Origin: Chromohalobacter israelensis
GTDB lineage: Bacteria > Pseudomonadota > Gammaproteobacteria > Pseudomonadales > Halomonadaceae
Direction of reading: 5' to 3'
Length of the DNA: 64,000 nt
Assembly: GCA_000761475.1 (NCBI GenBank)
Contig: JQNW01000009.1
Location: forward strand, 1 to 64,000
How positions within the stretch are numbered: the first letter of the stretch is position 1; the number at the start of each line of letters is the position of its first letter. Below are positions 35,993 to 45,430 of this stretch, piece after piece. Under the pieces are notes generated by a model. The model ran no database searches. It had not been told where the DNA came from and saw only the letters and a program-made list of their open reading frames with translations. Position numbers and translations under genes: made by a program.

Positions 35993-36784
35993 TCATGGCG
36001 CCGCGTCATTGGGGGGTGGTGCGTTCGGCCGGGTACGCTCGGCCGAGGAGACCTGCACGCGCAGGACGTGGCGGACCGACGGCGACAGGTCGGCACGGCG
36101 CGACCCGCCATCCATCCACCAGACGCGATCGCAATGCGCAAGGCTGGCATCGCAGGGGCTGACCACCGGTACGATGCAGAGCCGGTGGCGCCGTGAGGCG
36201 GCGCCCAGATCGGCCAGCAGGCGCTGCTCCTGATCGTGTGCCAGGGGCTCCAGGTCGAGCAGCAGGATGCCGTTGTCGCGGCGCTGCCGGCAGGGGCAGT
36301 AGGGCGCCGCCGCGACCTGGCACAGTGCCCGCGCGATCATGGCTCGCTGGGCGTTGACGGCGTCGAGCGTCCCCAGGCGTCGGTCGCTCACGCCCTGCAG
36401 GTCGAGTGCCGCGAGCGCCGTCTCCACCGCCACCGGCAGGCAGGGAGGCGAAGCGGCGCCTTGCTGCACGACGCGCGAGCAGCTCTCCAGCAGCCCGAGT
36501 CCCACCAGGTCGCGCACACGCCAGTCGGCAAGACTTTGCGGAGGGGCGATGACATGCGCGATGCGCTGGGCGCGATAGGCGCTGGGCCAGCAGTGCAGCG
36601 GCTGGCCATCGAGGCAGATGCTGCCCCGCGTGGGTCGATAGAGGCCGGCGAGCAGGCCGATCAGGGTGCTCTTGCCGGCGCCGTGCGGCCCGCAGATACC
36701 GAGCAGCTCGCCGGGCACCAGGCGATCGCTGAACGGCCTCAGGCTTGGGGTGCCCTCGAGAGCCGTATTGAAGAGCGACAGCAT
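35993..36784 (-). CDS. orphan ABC-transporter ATPase with altered catalytic motifs, Fur-box controlled
   Basis: A 263-aa ABC ATPase nearest to the FecE/HmuV iron-uptake type. Walker A is intact (GPHGAGKST, residues 32-40) and a Q-loop glutamine is in IAPPQSL. The ABC signature is unrecognisable ([18 protein letters not shown] where LSGGxxQR is expected). Walker B reads ILLLDLEP, so the Glu is displaced by one residue, and the H-loop histidine is missing. The protein has 11 cysteines, including a CPC at 163-165, which is unusual for this family. No permease or binding protein is adjacent. A near-consensus Fur box lies just upstream. It may be a decaying gene or a repurposed nucleotide-binding protein. 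Confidence 0.75.
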   Translation of the reverse strand: MLSLFNTALEGTPSLRPFSDRLVPGELLGICGPHGAGKSTLIGLLAGLYRPTRGSICLDGQPLHCWPSAYRAQRIAHVIAPPQSLADWRVRDLVGLGLLESCSRVVQQGAASPPCLPVAVETALAALDLQGVSDRRLGTLDAVNAQRAMIARALCQVAAAPYCPCRQRRDNGILLLDLEPLAHDQEQRLLADLGAASRRHRLCIVPVVSPCDASLAHCDRVWWMDGGSRRADLSPSVRHVLRVQVSSAERTRPNAPPPNDAAP

Positions 36785-36804
36785 GAGGAGTCTCCTTCGA
36801 CGAC

Positions 36805-36823
36805 GATAATGATAAATATTATC
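36805..36823. promoter_or_regulatory. Fur box
   Basis: GATAATGATAAATATTATC matches the 19-base Fur consensus at 17 positions. It lies 20 bases before the ATG of the orphan ABC ATPase and between that gene and cmoB, which read in the same direction, so it should control only the ATPase. AGGAG stands close to the ATPase start. Confidence 0.9.
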
Positions 36824-36847
36824 GTTCGCATGTCGAATAAGGGCAAG

Positions 36848-37849
36848 TCACTCCGGCTTGCGTGCCACCAGAACGGCCCGTCGAGGCGCCGGGTAGCCTT
36901 CGAGCGTCAGTGTCGCATCCTCGGGGTCGAGAAAGTCGGCCAGCGAGTGGAAGGTCATCCACTCGGTGCTGCGCTGTTCTGCCAGCGATGTCGGGGCCTC
37001 GTCGACGACGCGGACGTCCTCGAAACCGCTGCGCTCGAGCCAGTGCGCTAGGGCCTTCGACGAGGGCAGGAAATATACGTTGGGCATGGCGGCATAGCGT
37101 TCGCCGGGCATGAAGACCGTGTTCGCCTCGCCTTCGACCACCAGGGTCTCGAGGACGAGCTCGCCCCCCGGGCGCAGGGTGTCGCGGAGCTGCATCAGAT
37201 GCTCCAGGGGAGAGGGCCGATGGTAGAGCACACCCATTGAAAAGGTGGTGTCGAACGCTTCCAGCTTCGGCGGTACCGCCTCGATGCCGACCGGCAGGAA
37301 ATGCGTGCGCCAGCCATCGGTATCGCCGACGAAATGGCGCACGGCCTGGAATTGATAGTAGAAACGCGGCGAGGGGTCGACGATCAGCACGAAGGCCGCG
37401 CCTGCGCCCACCATGCGCCAGCCGTGGTAACCGTTGCCGCCGCCGACGTCCAGCACGCGACGTCCCTCGAGCGGGGACAGGTGCGGTGCCACGCGTTGCC
37501 ATTTCCAGTCCGAGCGCCACTCGGTATCGATGTGGATGCCGCCCAGGGTGTAGGGTCCCTTGCGCCAGGGCATCAACTTGCGCAGCAGGTTCTCGCACTG
37601 ACGTTGCTGGCTCTCGGTGAGTGCGAGGTCGACACGCACGCTGTCGCTGTCGAGCGCGACATCACGCGCCTCGGGCAGCGTGGGCAGCTTGGCGACGGCC
37701 TTCTCCCAGGCGGGCAGGTCGCCGAAGCGCTTGCGGTCCAGGCCATCGGCGAGTTGCGCGGGCAGGCGGGCGACCCATTTGCTCAAGCCGTGATCGAGCA
37801 GGGCATCGAACAGGGCCCGCTGGGCAGGGGGCAGAGAGTGATCAGGCAT
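36848..37849 (-). CDS. cmoB: tRNA U34 carboxymethyltransferase CmoB
   Basis: Transfers the carboxymethyl group of carboxy-SAM to 5-hydroxyuridine 34, giving cmo5U. The family text is KGPYTLGGIHIDTEWRSDWKWQRV, SAM-type site VLDVGGGNGYHGWRM and the block FDTTFSMGVLYHRPSPLEHLMQLRDTLRPGGELVLET. The 333 aa are the usual size. The start ATG overlaps the cmoA end by eight bases, showing a tight cmoA-cmoB operon. Longer in-frame starts lie inside cmoA and lack homology. Confidence 0.95.
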   Translation of the reverse strand: MPDHSLPPAQRALFDALLDHGLSKWVARLPAQLADGLDRKRFGDLPAWEKAVAKLPTLPEARDVALDSDSVRVDLALTESQQRQCENLLRKLMPWRKGPYTLGGIHIDTEWRSDWKWQRVAPHLSPLEGRRVLDVGGGNGYHGWRMVGAGAAFVLIVDPSPRFYYQFQAVRHFVGDTDGWRTHFLPVGIEAVPPKLEAFDTTFSMGVLYHRPSPLEHLMQLRDTLRPGGELVLETLVVEGEANTVFMPGERYAAMPNVYFLPSSKALAHWLERSGFEDVRVVDEAPTSLAEQRSTEWMTFHSLADFLDPEDATLTLEGYPAPRRAVLVARKPE

Positions 37850-38585
37850 CCTTGAAGGCGACCATCGAGGCGAAGTTGAGATACTGGAACCAGGTGCTGA
37901 CACGGGTGAAGCCGGCCTCGTGCAGGCGCTCATGGTGCGCGTCGAGGGTGTCCGGTACCAGCACGTTTTCCAGCGCGGTGCGCTTCTGGCTGATTTCCAT
38001 GTCGCTATAGCCGTTGGCGCGCTTGAAATCGTGGTAGCGTTCCACCAGCCAGGCGTTTTCCTGCTCGTCGGGCAGCACGATCTTCTCGGAAAGCACCAGC
38101 ACGCCGCCGGGCTCGAGGGCGGCGTACAGGCGCTCGATGACCGCGCGACGGTCCTCGGGGGGCAGGAACTGCAACGTGAAGTTGAGCACGATCATGCCGG
38201 CGGGTCGGTAGTCGACATGGCGGATATCGCCCTCGACGATATCGATGCGATGATCGGGGCATTCCTCGCCGAGCGTTTCACGCGCCCGGGCGACCATCGT
38301 CGGCGACAGGTCGACGCCGGTCAGGGTGAAGGCCTCCGGCGGCAAGCGTCCGGCGAGCGCCAGGGTCACGGCGCCCAGCGAGCAGCCCAGGTCATAGACG
38401 TGAGCGCCGAAGCGCAGGTGGCGTTCGGCGATCAGGCCCAGCATGCCCAGGATCTGACCATAGCCGGGTACCGAGCGGCGAATCATGTCGGGAAAGCAGG
38501 CGACGACCTTTTCATCGAAGGAAAAATTGGCCACCCGGTCCAGGGGTGTCGAAAAGATTGCGTCACGGTAAGATGCGTCACTCAT
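37842..38585 (-). CDS. cmoA: carboxy-SAM synthase CmoA
   Basis: Makes carboxy-S-adenosylmethionine from SAM and prephenate, the donor for CmoB. Signatures are IFSTPLDRVANFSFDEKVVACFPDMIRRSVPGYGQIL, the nucleotide-binding VYDLGCSLGAVTLAL and VLNFTLQFLPPEDR. The product is 247 aa, as in E. coli. The start is the ATG of MSDASYRDAIF. The cmoAB operon is divergent from pgi. Confidence 0.95.
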   Translation of the reverse strand: MSDASYRDAIFSTPLDRVANFSFDEKVVACFPDMIRRSVPGYGQILGMLGLIAERHLRFGAHVYDLGCSLGAVTLALAGRLPPEAFTLTGVDLSPTMVARARETLGEECPDHRIDIVEGDIRHVDYRPAGMIVLNFTLQFLPPEDRRAVIERLYAALEPGGVLVLSEKIVLPDEQENAWLVERYHDFKRANGYSDMEISQKRTALENVLVPDTLDAHHERLHEAGFTRVSTWFQYLNFASMVAFKDA

Positions 38586-38726
38586 GAGCCAGTCAATCGC
38601 GTCGAGGCGTGGCCGAGGCCACAGGAAGTGGCGATATTGTACGCGCCGCGTCATGGCTCTGCATCCGCAGGGCCCACTCGCGGCATCCGCGGGCCGTCAG
38701 CGAGCTTGTCAAGGAGAGCACGAGTC

Positions 38727-40406
38727 ATGTCCCAGTCAACCATGATCCATCATTCAGAGGCCTGGCAGGCACTCACGCAGCATGCCGACGGCATGCGCAA
38801 CGTGCACCTCAAGTCTCTGTTCGCCGAGGCCCCCGGCCGCCATGCCCGCTTTACCCGGCGTGGCGCCGGCTTGACGCTGGATCTCTCCAAGCACCGCTGG
38901 CGCGACGAGACACTGACGAAATTGCTCGCGCTGGCACGCGAGGCGAATCTCGAGCGTGCCATCGAGCGTCTGCAGAACGGCGAGCGCGTCAATCTCTCCG
39001 AGGATCGTCCGGCGCTGCACACCGCGCTGCGCTTGCCGCCGGAGGCCAGTCTGGTGGTCGAGGGCGAGGACGTGGTGCCCGATGTGCATGAAACGCTGGC
39101 CCGCATGCAGGCGATGGTCGAGAAGTGCCATGCCGGCCAATGGCGAGGTGCCACCGGCAAGGCGATCACCGACGTGGTGAATCTCGGCGTGGGCGGCTCC
39201 GACCTGGGGCCGCTGATGGTCACCCATGCCCTGGCCGATTACCGCCCGCGGGACGTGCACCAGGTCGACATCCACTTCGCCTCGACCATGGACGGCTCGC
39301 AGCTCGCCGATTATCTGACCCGCTTCAATCCCGCCACGACGCTGTTCGTGCTGTCGTCGAAGTCGTTCACCACCATCGATACGCTGTCCAACGCCTCTAC
39401 CGCACGCGACTGGCTGATGACGCGGCTGGCCGACGGCGGTCGTGATGCCGGCATGCGCGAGGTGGTGATGCGCCAGCATTTCATCGGCGTCTCGGCCAAG
39501 CCCGAGCGCATGAGCGAGTGGGGGATCGACCCGCGCCATCAGCTGCGCTTCTGGGAGTGGGTCGGCGGGCGTTATTCGCTATGGGGCGCCATCGGGTTGC
39601 CCATCGCCCTGGCCGTAGGGATGGAAAACTTCCGCGAGCTGCTGGCGGGGGCCCACGAGATGGACCGTCATTTCCGTGACACGCCGCTCGAAGACAACTT
39701 GCCGGTGCTGCTGGCGCTGGCGGGGATCTGGAACGTGAACTTCCTCGACGTGCGTGCGCATTCGATTCTGCCCTACGATGGCCGGCTCGAGTATTTCGCC
39801 AGCTATCTCGAACAACTGGAGATGGAATCCAACGGCAAGTCGGTCACCAATGACGGCGAGATCACGCCTTATTCCACCTGCCCGGTGTTGTGGGGGCAGC
39901 TCGGCCCCAATGCGCAACATGCCTTCTATCAGCTGCTGCACCAGGGGACCCAGGCGGTGGAGTGCGATTTCATCGCGCCGGTACGTCGTTATGACCGGGT
40001 GGAAGATCCCGCCACGCGCGCCCACCTCAAGGCCCAGCATCGCCTGACGCTGGCCAATTGCATCGCCCAGTCGCGGGTCTTGATGCTGGGCGACGAGGCC
40101 TTGCCCAGCGATGCCCCGCGCCCCAGCCACAAGCGCTATCGCGGCAACCAGCCCTCGACCACGTTGCTGCTCGACCGCCTGACGCCGCGTACGCTGGGGG
40201 CGCTGATCGCGCTCTACGAGCACAAGGTGTTCGTGCAGGCCACGATCTGGGACATCAACCCCTTCGACCAGTGGGGCGTGGAGCTGGGCAAGCAGATCGC
40301 CTCCGAAACCGAGCAGATTCTGGCCTCGCGGCGTGGCGCCGAGACCCTGGACGATTCCAGTCGTGGACTGCTCGATGTCGTCTGGCAGGCTCAGGACGCG
40401 ACATGA
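38727..40406 (+). CDS. pgi: glucose-6-phosphate isomerase
   Basis: Interconverts glucose-6-phosphate and fructose-6-phosphate. The 559-aa protein shows VNLGVGGSDLGPLMVTHAL, FVLSSKSFTTIDTLSNA, the first PGI signature near GGRYSLWGAIGLPIAL, and the catalytic Glu/His/Lys region (QLEMESNGKSV, WGQLGPNAQHAFYQLLHQG, KQIASETEQIL). AAGGAG is ten bases before the ATG. The much longer open frame upstream is a shadow of cmoA. Confidence 0.97.
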   Translation: MSQSTMIHHSEAWQALTQHADGMRNVHLKSLFAEAPGRHARFTRRGAGLTLDLSKHRWRDETLTKLLALAREANLERAIERLQNGERVNLSEDRPALHTALRLPPEASLVVEGEDVVPDVHETLARMQAMVEKCHAGQWRGATGKAITDVVNLGVGGSDLGPLMVTHALADYRPRDVHQVDIHFASTMDGSQLADYLTRFNPATTLFVLSSKSFTTIDTLSNASTARDWLMTRLADGGRDAGMREVVMRQHFIGVSAKPERMSEWGIDPRHQLRFWEWVGGRYSLWGAIGLPIALAVGMENFRELLAGAHEMDRHFRDTPLEDNLPVLLALAGIWNVNFLDVRAHSILPYDGRLEYFASYLEQLEMESNGKSVTNDGEITPYSTCPVLWGQLGPNAQHAFYQLLHQGTQAVECDFIAPVRRYDRVEDPATRAHLKAQHRLTLANCIAQSRVLMLGDEALPSDAPRPSHKRYRGNQPSTTLLLDRLTPRTLGALIALYEHKVFVQATIWDINPFDQWGVELGKQIASETEQILASRRGAETLDDSSRGLLDVVWQAQDAT

Positions 40407-40458
40407 TGCTGGTTGTTTGTACAGGTTTTGCGGTATGCTGGTGGCACCCGTGGCAAAC

Positions 40459-41094
40459 ATGACGCCCGTGACCAGCATCCTGTATCTGCACGGTTTCAAC
40501 AGCGGCGCGGCATCGCCCAAGGCGCAGCTGATTGCGGCGACCTGCGAGCGTCTGGCGTCCGACGGCGCCACGCCACCGAGGTGCGTGGCGCCTCAGTTGC
40601 CGCATCGTCCGGACGACGCCCTGGCATGTGCCGAGCGCGAATTGCATGACCTGGGCGACGACACCCTGTTGATCGGCAGTTCGATGGGCGGGTTTCTTGC
40701 CACCTGCCTGGCCGAACGCGCCGGGCTGCGTGCAGTGTTGATCAATCCCGCGGTGCGACCGGCGCGCCTGGTGGCGCAATGGGAAGGGGCGGCGTTCGAG
40801 AACCCCTACACCCATGAACGCTTCACCATCGACGCGCAACACGGTGCCGCGCTCGAGGCGATGACCCCGAGTGGCATCATCGCGCCGCACCGTTATCGGC
40901 TGCTGCTGGGCAGCGCCGACGAGACGCTGGATTGCCGTGATGCGCTGGCGTTCTACGCCGGTGCGCCGACGCTCGTGCATCCCGGCGGCGACCACGGCTT
41001 CAGCGCGCTGGCCGATTATCTGCCAGCCATTTTCGCGCACGGGGGTTGGACGCTACCCCCACGATCGCCAACGCGCTCTGACGAATCCACATAA
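40459..41094 (+). CDS. yqiA: YqiA-type alpha/beta-hydrolase esterase
   Basis: A small cytosolic alpha/beta hydrolase of the UPF0227/YqiA family. ILYLHGFNSG is the oxyanion region, the nucleophile serine is in LIGSSMGGFLATCLAE, and the acid and His are in LLLGSADETLDCRDAL and GGDHGFS. E. coli YqiA hydrolyses short acyl esters. The ATG before TPVTSILYLHGF gives 211 aa and matches homologues; an ATG eight codons earlier is possible. Neither has a clear ribosome binding site. It precedes parE by 10 bases, an arrangement conserved in enterics. Confidence 0.88.
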   Translation: MTPVTSILYLHGFNSGAASPKAQLIAATCERLASDGATPPRCVAPQLPHRPDDALACAERELHDLGDDTLLIGSSMGGFLATCLAERAGLRAVLINPAVRPARLVAQWEGAAFENPYTHERFTIDAQHGAALEAMTPSGIIAPHRYRLLLGSADETLDCRDALAFYAGAPTLVHPGGDHGFSALADYLPAIFAHGGWTLPPRSPTRSDEST

Positions 41095-41104
41095 TGGACA
41101 ACGC

Positions 41105-42985
41105 ATGACGCAATACAGTGCCAGTTCCATCGAGGTCCTGTCGGGACTCGATCCGGTGCGCAAGCGCCCCGGAATGTACACCGATACCAGTCGACCCAAT
41201 CACCTCGCCCAGGAAGTCATCGACAACAGCGTCGACGAGGCGCTGGCCGGCCACGCGAGCCACATCCGCGTGCGCCTGCATGACGACGGCGGCATCGAGG
41301 TCAGCGACGACGGGCGTGGCATGCCCATCGACATGCACCCCGAGCACGGGGTCTCCGGCGTCGAGCTGATCCTGACCCGGCTGCACGCGGGCGGGAAGTT
41401 CTCGCAGTCGAGCTATCGCTTCTCGGGAGGGCTGCACGGGGTCGGGGTGTCGGTGGTCAACGCCCTGTCCCGGCGCCTGGAAATCGAGGTCTGTCGCGAC
41501 GGCGACCGGCATGGCATGGCCTTCGCCCACGGCGACAAGGTGGAAGACCTCACCGTCATCGGGACCTGCCCCAAGAAGGCCAAGGGAACGGTGGTGCGGT
41601 TCTGGCCGGACGAGAGCTATTTCGATAGCCCCAGGCTGGCGTTGCCGCGTCTCAAGCACTTGTTGCGCGCCAAGGCGGTCCTCTGCCCCGGGCTCGAGGT
41701 CACGCTGATCGAGGCGGATGGTACCGAGAGCGTGTGGCAGTACGCGGATGGGTTGCGCGACTACCTGGCCCAGGCCACCGACGATGTCGAGACGTTGCCT
41801 GCCTCGCCGTTTCTCGGTCACTTCGAGGACGAGGACCAGGGCGTCGACTGGGCCATCCAGTGGCTGCCGGAAGGCGGTGAGTTGCTGCAGGAATCCTACG
41901 TCAATCTGATCCCCACGCCGCTCGGCGGCACGCACGTCAACGGTCTGCGCTCCGGGCTGCTCGACGCGCTGCGCGAGTTCTGCGAATACCGCAGCCTGTT
42001 GCCACGCGGGGTCAAGCTGACCGGCGACGACCTGTGGGAGCGCGTCTCGTTCGTGCTGTCGGTGAAGCTGCTCGACCCGCAGTTCGCCGGGCAGACCAAG
42101 GAGCGGCTATCCTCGCGGGTGGTGGCCGGGTTCGTCTCCGGTGTGGTCAAGGATGCCTTCTCGCTGTGGCTCAATCACCATGTCGACCAGGCCGAGGCCC
42201 TCGCCGAGCTGGTGATCAATGCCGCGCAGCGGCGTCAGAAGAGCGCCAAGAAGGTCGCCCGCAAGAAAGTGACCTCCGGTCCCGCGTTGCCCGGCAAGCT
42301 GGCCGACTGTTCGGGGCAGGACCCGGCGGCGTCCGAGCTGTTTCTGGTCGAGGGCGACAGTGCCGGCGGCAGTGCCAAGCAGGCCCGCAATCGCGAGACA
42401 CAGGCGATCCTGCCGCTGCGCGGCAAGATCCTCAATACCTGGGAGGTCGAGGCGCACGATATCTATGGCTCCCAGGAGGTCCACGACATCGCGGTTGCCA
42501 TCGGCATGGACCCCGGCAGCGACGATCTCTCCAAGCTGCGTTATCACAAGATCTGCATTCTCGCCGATGCCGACTCCGACGGCCTGCACATTGCCACGCT
42601 GCTGTGCGCGCTGTTCGTGCGTCATTTTCCGGCGCTGGTTGATGCCGGGCACGTGTTCGTGGCCATGCCGCCGCTGTATCGCATCGACCTGGGCAAGGAG
42701 GTGCACTACGCCCTCGACGAAAGCGAGAAGACCGCCATCCTGAAGCGCCTCGAGGGCAAGCGCGGCACGCCCAACGTGCAGCGCTTCAAGGGCCTCGGCG
42801 AGATGAGTCCGCTGCAGCTGCGCGAGACGACGATGGCCGCCGACACCCGGCGCCTGGTCCAGCTGACCCTGACCGTGGGCGACGGCACGCGCGAGATGAT
42901 GGACATGTTGCTGGCGAAAAAGCGCGCCGGTGACCGCAAGAACTGGCTCGAGGACTACGGCAACCTCGCCGATATCGAGGTGTAA
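41105..42985 (+). CDS. parE: DNA topoisomerase IV subunit B
   Basis: ATPase subunit of topoisomerase IV, which unlinks daughter chromosomes. The GHKL ATPase has EVIDNSVDEALAGHA, DDGRGMPIDMHPE, GGLHGVGVSVVNALS and a QTKERLSSR loop. The TOPRIM part has FLVEGDSAGGSAKQARNRETQAILPLRGKILN and ILADADSDGLHI, with the C-terminal RFKGLGEMSPLQLRETTM. The 626 aa equal the ParE length; the insertion of GyrB is absent. It is followed after 176 bases by parC. Confidence 0.96.
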   Translation: MTQYSASSIEVLSGLDPVRKRPGMYTDTSRPNHLAQEVIDNSVDEALAGHASHIRVRLHDDGGIEVSDDGRGMPIDMHPEHGVSGVELILTRLHAGGKFSQSSYRFSGGLHGVGVSVVNALSRRLEIEVCRDGDRHGMAFAHGDKVEDLTVIGTCPKKAKGTVVRFWPDESYFDSPRLALPRLKHLLRAKAVLCPGLEVTLIEADGTESVWQYADGLRDYLAQATDDVETLPASPFLGHFEDEDQGVDWAIQWLPEGGELLQESYVNLIPTPLGGTHVNGLRSGLLDALREFCEYRSLLPRGVKLTGDDLWERVSFVLSVKLLDPQFAGQTKERLSSRVVAGFVSGVVKDAFSLWLNHHVDQAEALAELVINAAQRRQKSAKKVARKKVTSGPALPGKLADCSGQDPAASELFLVEGDSAGGSAKQARNRETQAILPLRGKILNTWEVEAHDIYGSQEVHDIAVAIGMDPGSDDLSKLRYHKICILADADSDGLHIATLLCALFVRHFPALVDAGHVFVAMPPLYRIDLGKEVHYALDESEKTAILKRLEGKRGTPNVQRFKGLGEMSPLQLRETTMAADTRRLVQLTLTVGDGTREMMDMLLAKKRAGDRKNWLEDYGNLADIEV

Positions 42986-43032
42986 GCAGGAAGACGGAAG
43001 AGATAAGGGCGAAGAACCAAGACGGCAGACGT

Positions 43033-43083
43033 GAGAGGGATGGGGAACGATGCGTTCATCTCCCTCTCGAGGCGCGAAGCGCC
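43033..43083. repeat. tandem hairpins in the parE-parC gap
   Basis: First hairpin GAGAGGGA (43033-43040) with TCCCTCTC (43061-43068), second GGCGC-GAA-GCGCC (43071-43083), followed by pyrimidine-rich sequence. They could lower read-through into parC or mark processing of a parE-parC transcript. Confidence 0.5.
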
Positions 43084-43161
43084 GTTCTTCTCTCTTCAGG
43101 CTATGTTTCGTGCGGGCGCGGTCCGCGAAGTTTCCATCGATGGTAGAAGGGCGTTGAACCC

Positions 43162-45414
43162 ATGACCATGGATATCCATGTCGAGGAAGGCGACGTCGAA
43201 CGTCTCTCCCTCAAGGAATACACCGAGAAGGCGTACCTCGATTATTCGATGTACGTGATTCTCGACCGTGCGCTGCCGCATATCGGCGATGGCATGAAGC
43301 CGGTGCAGCGCCGCATCGTCTATGCCATGCGCGAGTTGTCGCTGACGGCGAGCGCCAAGTACAAGAAGTCGGCACGTACCGTCGGCGACGTGCTGGGCAA
43401 GTTCCACCCGCATGGCGACAGCGCCTGTTACGAGGCGATGGTGCTGATGGCGCAGTCGTTCAGCTATCGCTATCCGTTGATCGACGGCCAGGGCAACTGG
43501 GGCAGCCCCGACGATCCCAAGTCGTTCGCGGCGATGCGCTACACCGAGGCGCGACTGTCGAAATTCTCCGAAGTGCTGCTCTCCGAACTCGGCCAGGGCA
43601 CGGTCGACTGGACGCCCAACTTCGATGGCACCCTCGACGAGCCGGCCGTGCTGCCCGCGCGTCTGCCGCATGTGCTGCTCAATGGCGCCACCGGCATCGC
43701 GGTGGGCATGGCCACCGACATTCCGCCGCATAACGTGCGCGAAGTCGTGGACGCGACCTGCCACCTGCTGCGCCATCCCCAGGCCACTGTCAGCGACCTG
43801 ATGGCTTACGTGCCGGCGCCGGATTTCCCCACCGAGGCCGAAATCATCAGCCCGTCGAGCGACCTCGCCAAGCTCTACGAGAGCGGGCGCGGCTCGGTGA
43901 AGCTGCGCGGGCGCTATACGCTGGAGGAGGGCAATGTGGTGGTCACCGCGCTGCCCTATCAGGTCAGCGGCGCCAAGGTGCTGGAACAGATCGCCGCGCA
44001 GATGCAGGCCAAGAAGCTGCCCATGGTGGCGGATCTGCGCGACGAGTCGACTCACGAGACGCCCACGCGGCTGGTAATCGTGCCGCGCTCCAACCGGGTG
44101 GATGTCGAGGCGCTGATGGCGCACCTGTTCGCGACCACCGACCTCGAGAAGAACGTGCGCGTGAACCTCAACGTCATTGGGCTGGACGGTCGCCCGCGGG
44201 TCATGGCGCTGAATGCCATCCTCGATGAATGGCTGCGCTTTCGTCGGGCGACGGTCCGGCGGCGGCTCGAGCATCGGCTGGGCAAGGTCGAGGATCGCCT
44301 GCACATCCTCGAAGGCCTGCTCACGGCGTATCTCAACATCGACGAGGTCATCCGCATCATCCGCGAGGAGGATGTGCCCAAGACCGCCTTGATCGAGGCC
44401 TTCGGGCTCAGCGAGCGCCAGGCGGAGGCGATTCTCGAATTGCGTCTGCGCCACCTGGCCAAGCTCGAGGAGTTCAAGATTCGCGGCGAGCAGGACGAAT
44501 TGCTCGCCGAGCGTGAGCGGCTCAAGGAATTGCTGGGCAACGATGCCGCCTTGACCGATCTAATCGAGCGGGAATTGCGCCAGGACGCCGACGATTACGG
44601 CGATGCGCGGCGTGCGCCGCTGGTCGAGCGCGGGGAGGCCAAGGCGCTCTCCGAGGTCGAGCTGATCGGTGCCGATCCGATCACCGTGGTGTTGTCCGAG
44701 AAGGGCTGGATTCGCAGCGCCAAGGGGCACGAGATCGATCCCGCCGGCCTGTCCTACAAGGCGGGCGACCGCTTTCACCTGGCCGCGCGTGGCAAGTCCA
44801 ATCAGCCTCTGGTGCTGCTCGACGACGCGGGCCGCAGTTATACCCTGACCGCGCACAACCTGCCCTCGGCGCGCAGTCAGGGTGAACCCATCACCGGTCG
44901 CATCAACCCCGGCGCCGGCGCTCGCATGGTCGGCGTCATGCTCGATGTCCCCGAAGCGCGCTACCTGCTGGCCTCGGACGGGGGCTATGGCTTCATCGCC
45001 AGGCTCGACGACCTGATCGGCAAGAGCAAGGCGGGCAAGGCCGCGCTCAGCGTGCCCAAGGGGTGCAACGTGCTGCCTCCGGTCGCGGTCCCGGAAGGCG
45101 AGGACACGCGCATCGCCGTGGTGTCCAACGAGGGACGCCTGCTGGTGTTCCCGCTCGAGCAGTTGCCGGTGATGGCCAAGGGCAAGGGCAACAAGATGAT
45201 CGATATTCCCGGCGCACGGGCCGCCAACCGGGAAGAGTTCGTGCGTGATCTCGCCATGCTGCCCGCCGGCGCTTCGCTGGTGATTCACGCCGGTAAACGC
45301 AAGCAGACGCTCTCGAGCCGCGATCTCGACTATTACGTCGGCGAACGCGGACGTCGGGGCAGCAAGTTGTCGCGCGGCTTCCAGAAAGTCGACCGGCTCG
45401 AGACCATCGAATGA
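43162..45414 (+). CDS. parC: DNA topoisomerase IV subunit A
   Basis: DNA-cleaving subunit of topoisomerase IV. The active-site tyrosine is residue 127 ([12 protein letters not shown]). The quinolone-resistance region reads [25 protein letters not shown], with Ser87 and Glu91 at the positions of E. coli Ser80 and Glu84, so it looks quinolone-sensitive. The C-terminal part has the beta-pinwheel repeats with the shorter ParC arrangement. The 750 aa are normal. serB follows after 16 bases on the same strand. Confidence 0.96.
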   Translation: MTMDIHVEEGDVERLSLKEYTEKAYLDYSMYVILDRALPHIGDGMKPVQRRIVYAMRELSLTASAKYKKSARTVGDVLGKFHPHGDSACYEAMVLMAQSFSYRYPLIDGQGNWGSPDDPKSFAAMRYTEARLSKFSEVLLSELGQGTVDWTPNFDGTLDEPAVLPARLPHVLLNGATGIAVGMATDIPPHNVREVVDATCHLLRHPQATVSDLMAYVPAPDFPTEAEIISPSSDLAKLYESGRGSVKLRGRYTLEEGNVVVTALPYQVSGAKVLEQIAAQMQAKKLPMVADLRDESTHETPTRLVIVPRSNRVDVEALMAHLFATTDLEKNVRVNLNVIGLDGRPRVMALNAILDEWLRFRRATVRRRLEHRLGKVEDRLHILEGLLTAYLNIDEVIRIIREEDVPKTALIEAFGLSERQAEAILELRLRHLAKLEEFKIRGEQDELLAERERLKELLGNDAALTDLIERELRQDADDYGDARRAPLVERGEAKALSEVELIGADPITVVLSEKGWIRSAKGHEIDPAGLSYKAGDRFHLAARGKSNQPLVLLDDAGRSYTLTAHNLPSARSQGEPITGRINPGAGARMVGVMLDVPEARYLLASDGGYGFIARLDDLIGKSKAGKAALSVPKGCNVLPPVAVPEGEDTRIAVVSNEGRLLVFPLEQLPVMAKGKGNKMIDIPGARAANREEFVRDLAMLPAGASLVIHAGKRKQTLSSRDLDYYVGERGRRGSKLSRGFQKVDRLETIE

Positions 45415-45430
45415 CGCGGGAAGAGACAGC

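Noticed and set aside
37920..38726. Upstream extension of the pgi frame by 269 codons
   Set aside because: This part is antisense to cmoA. The pgi start at 38727 has AAGGAG and matches homologues.
43420..43434. Possible quinolone-resistance changes in parC
   Set aside because: Ser87 and Glu91 are the sensitive-type residues, so no resistance change is present at these positions.
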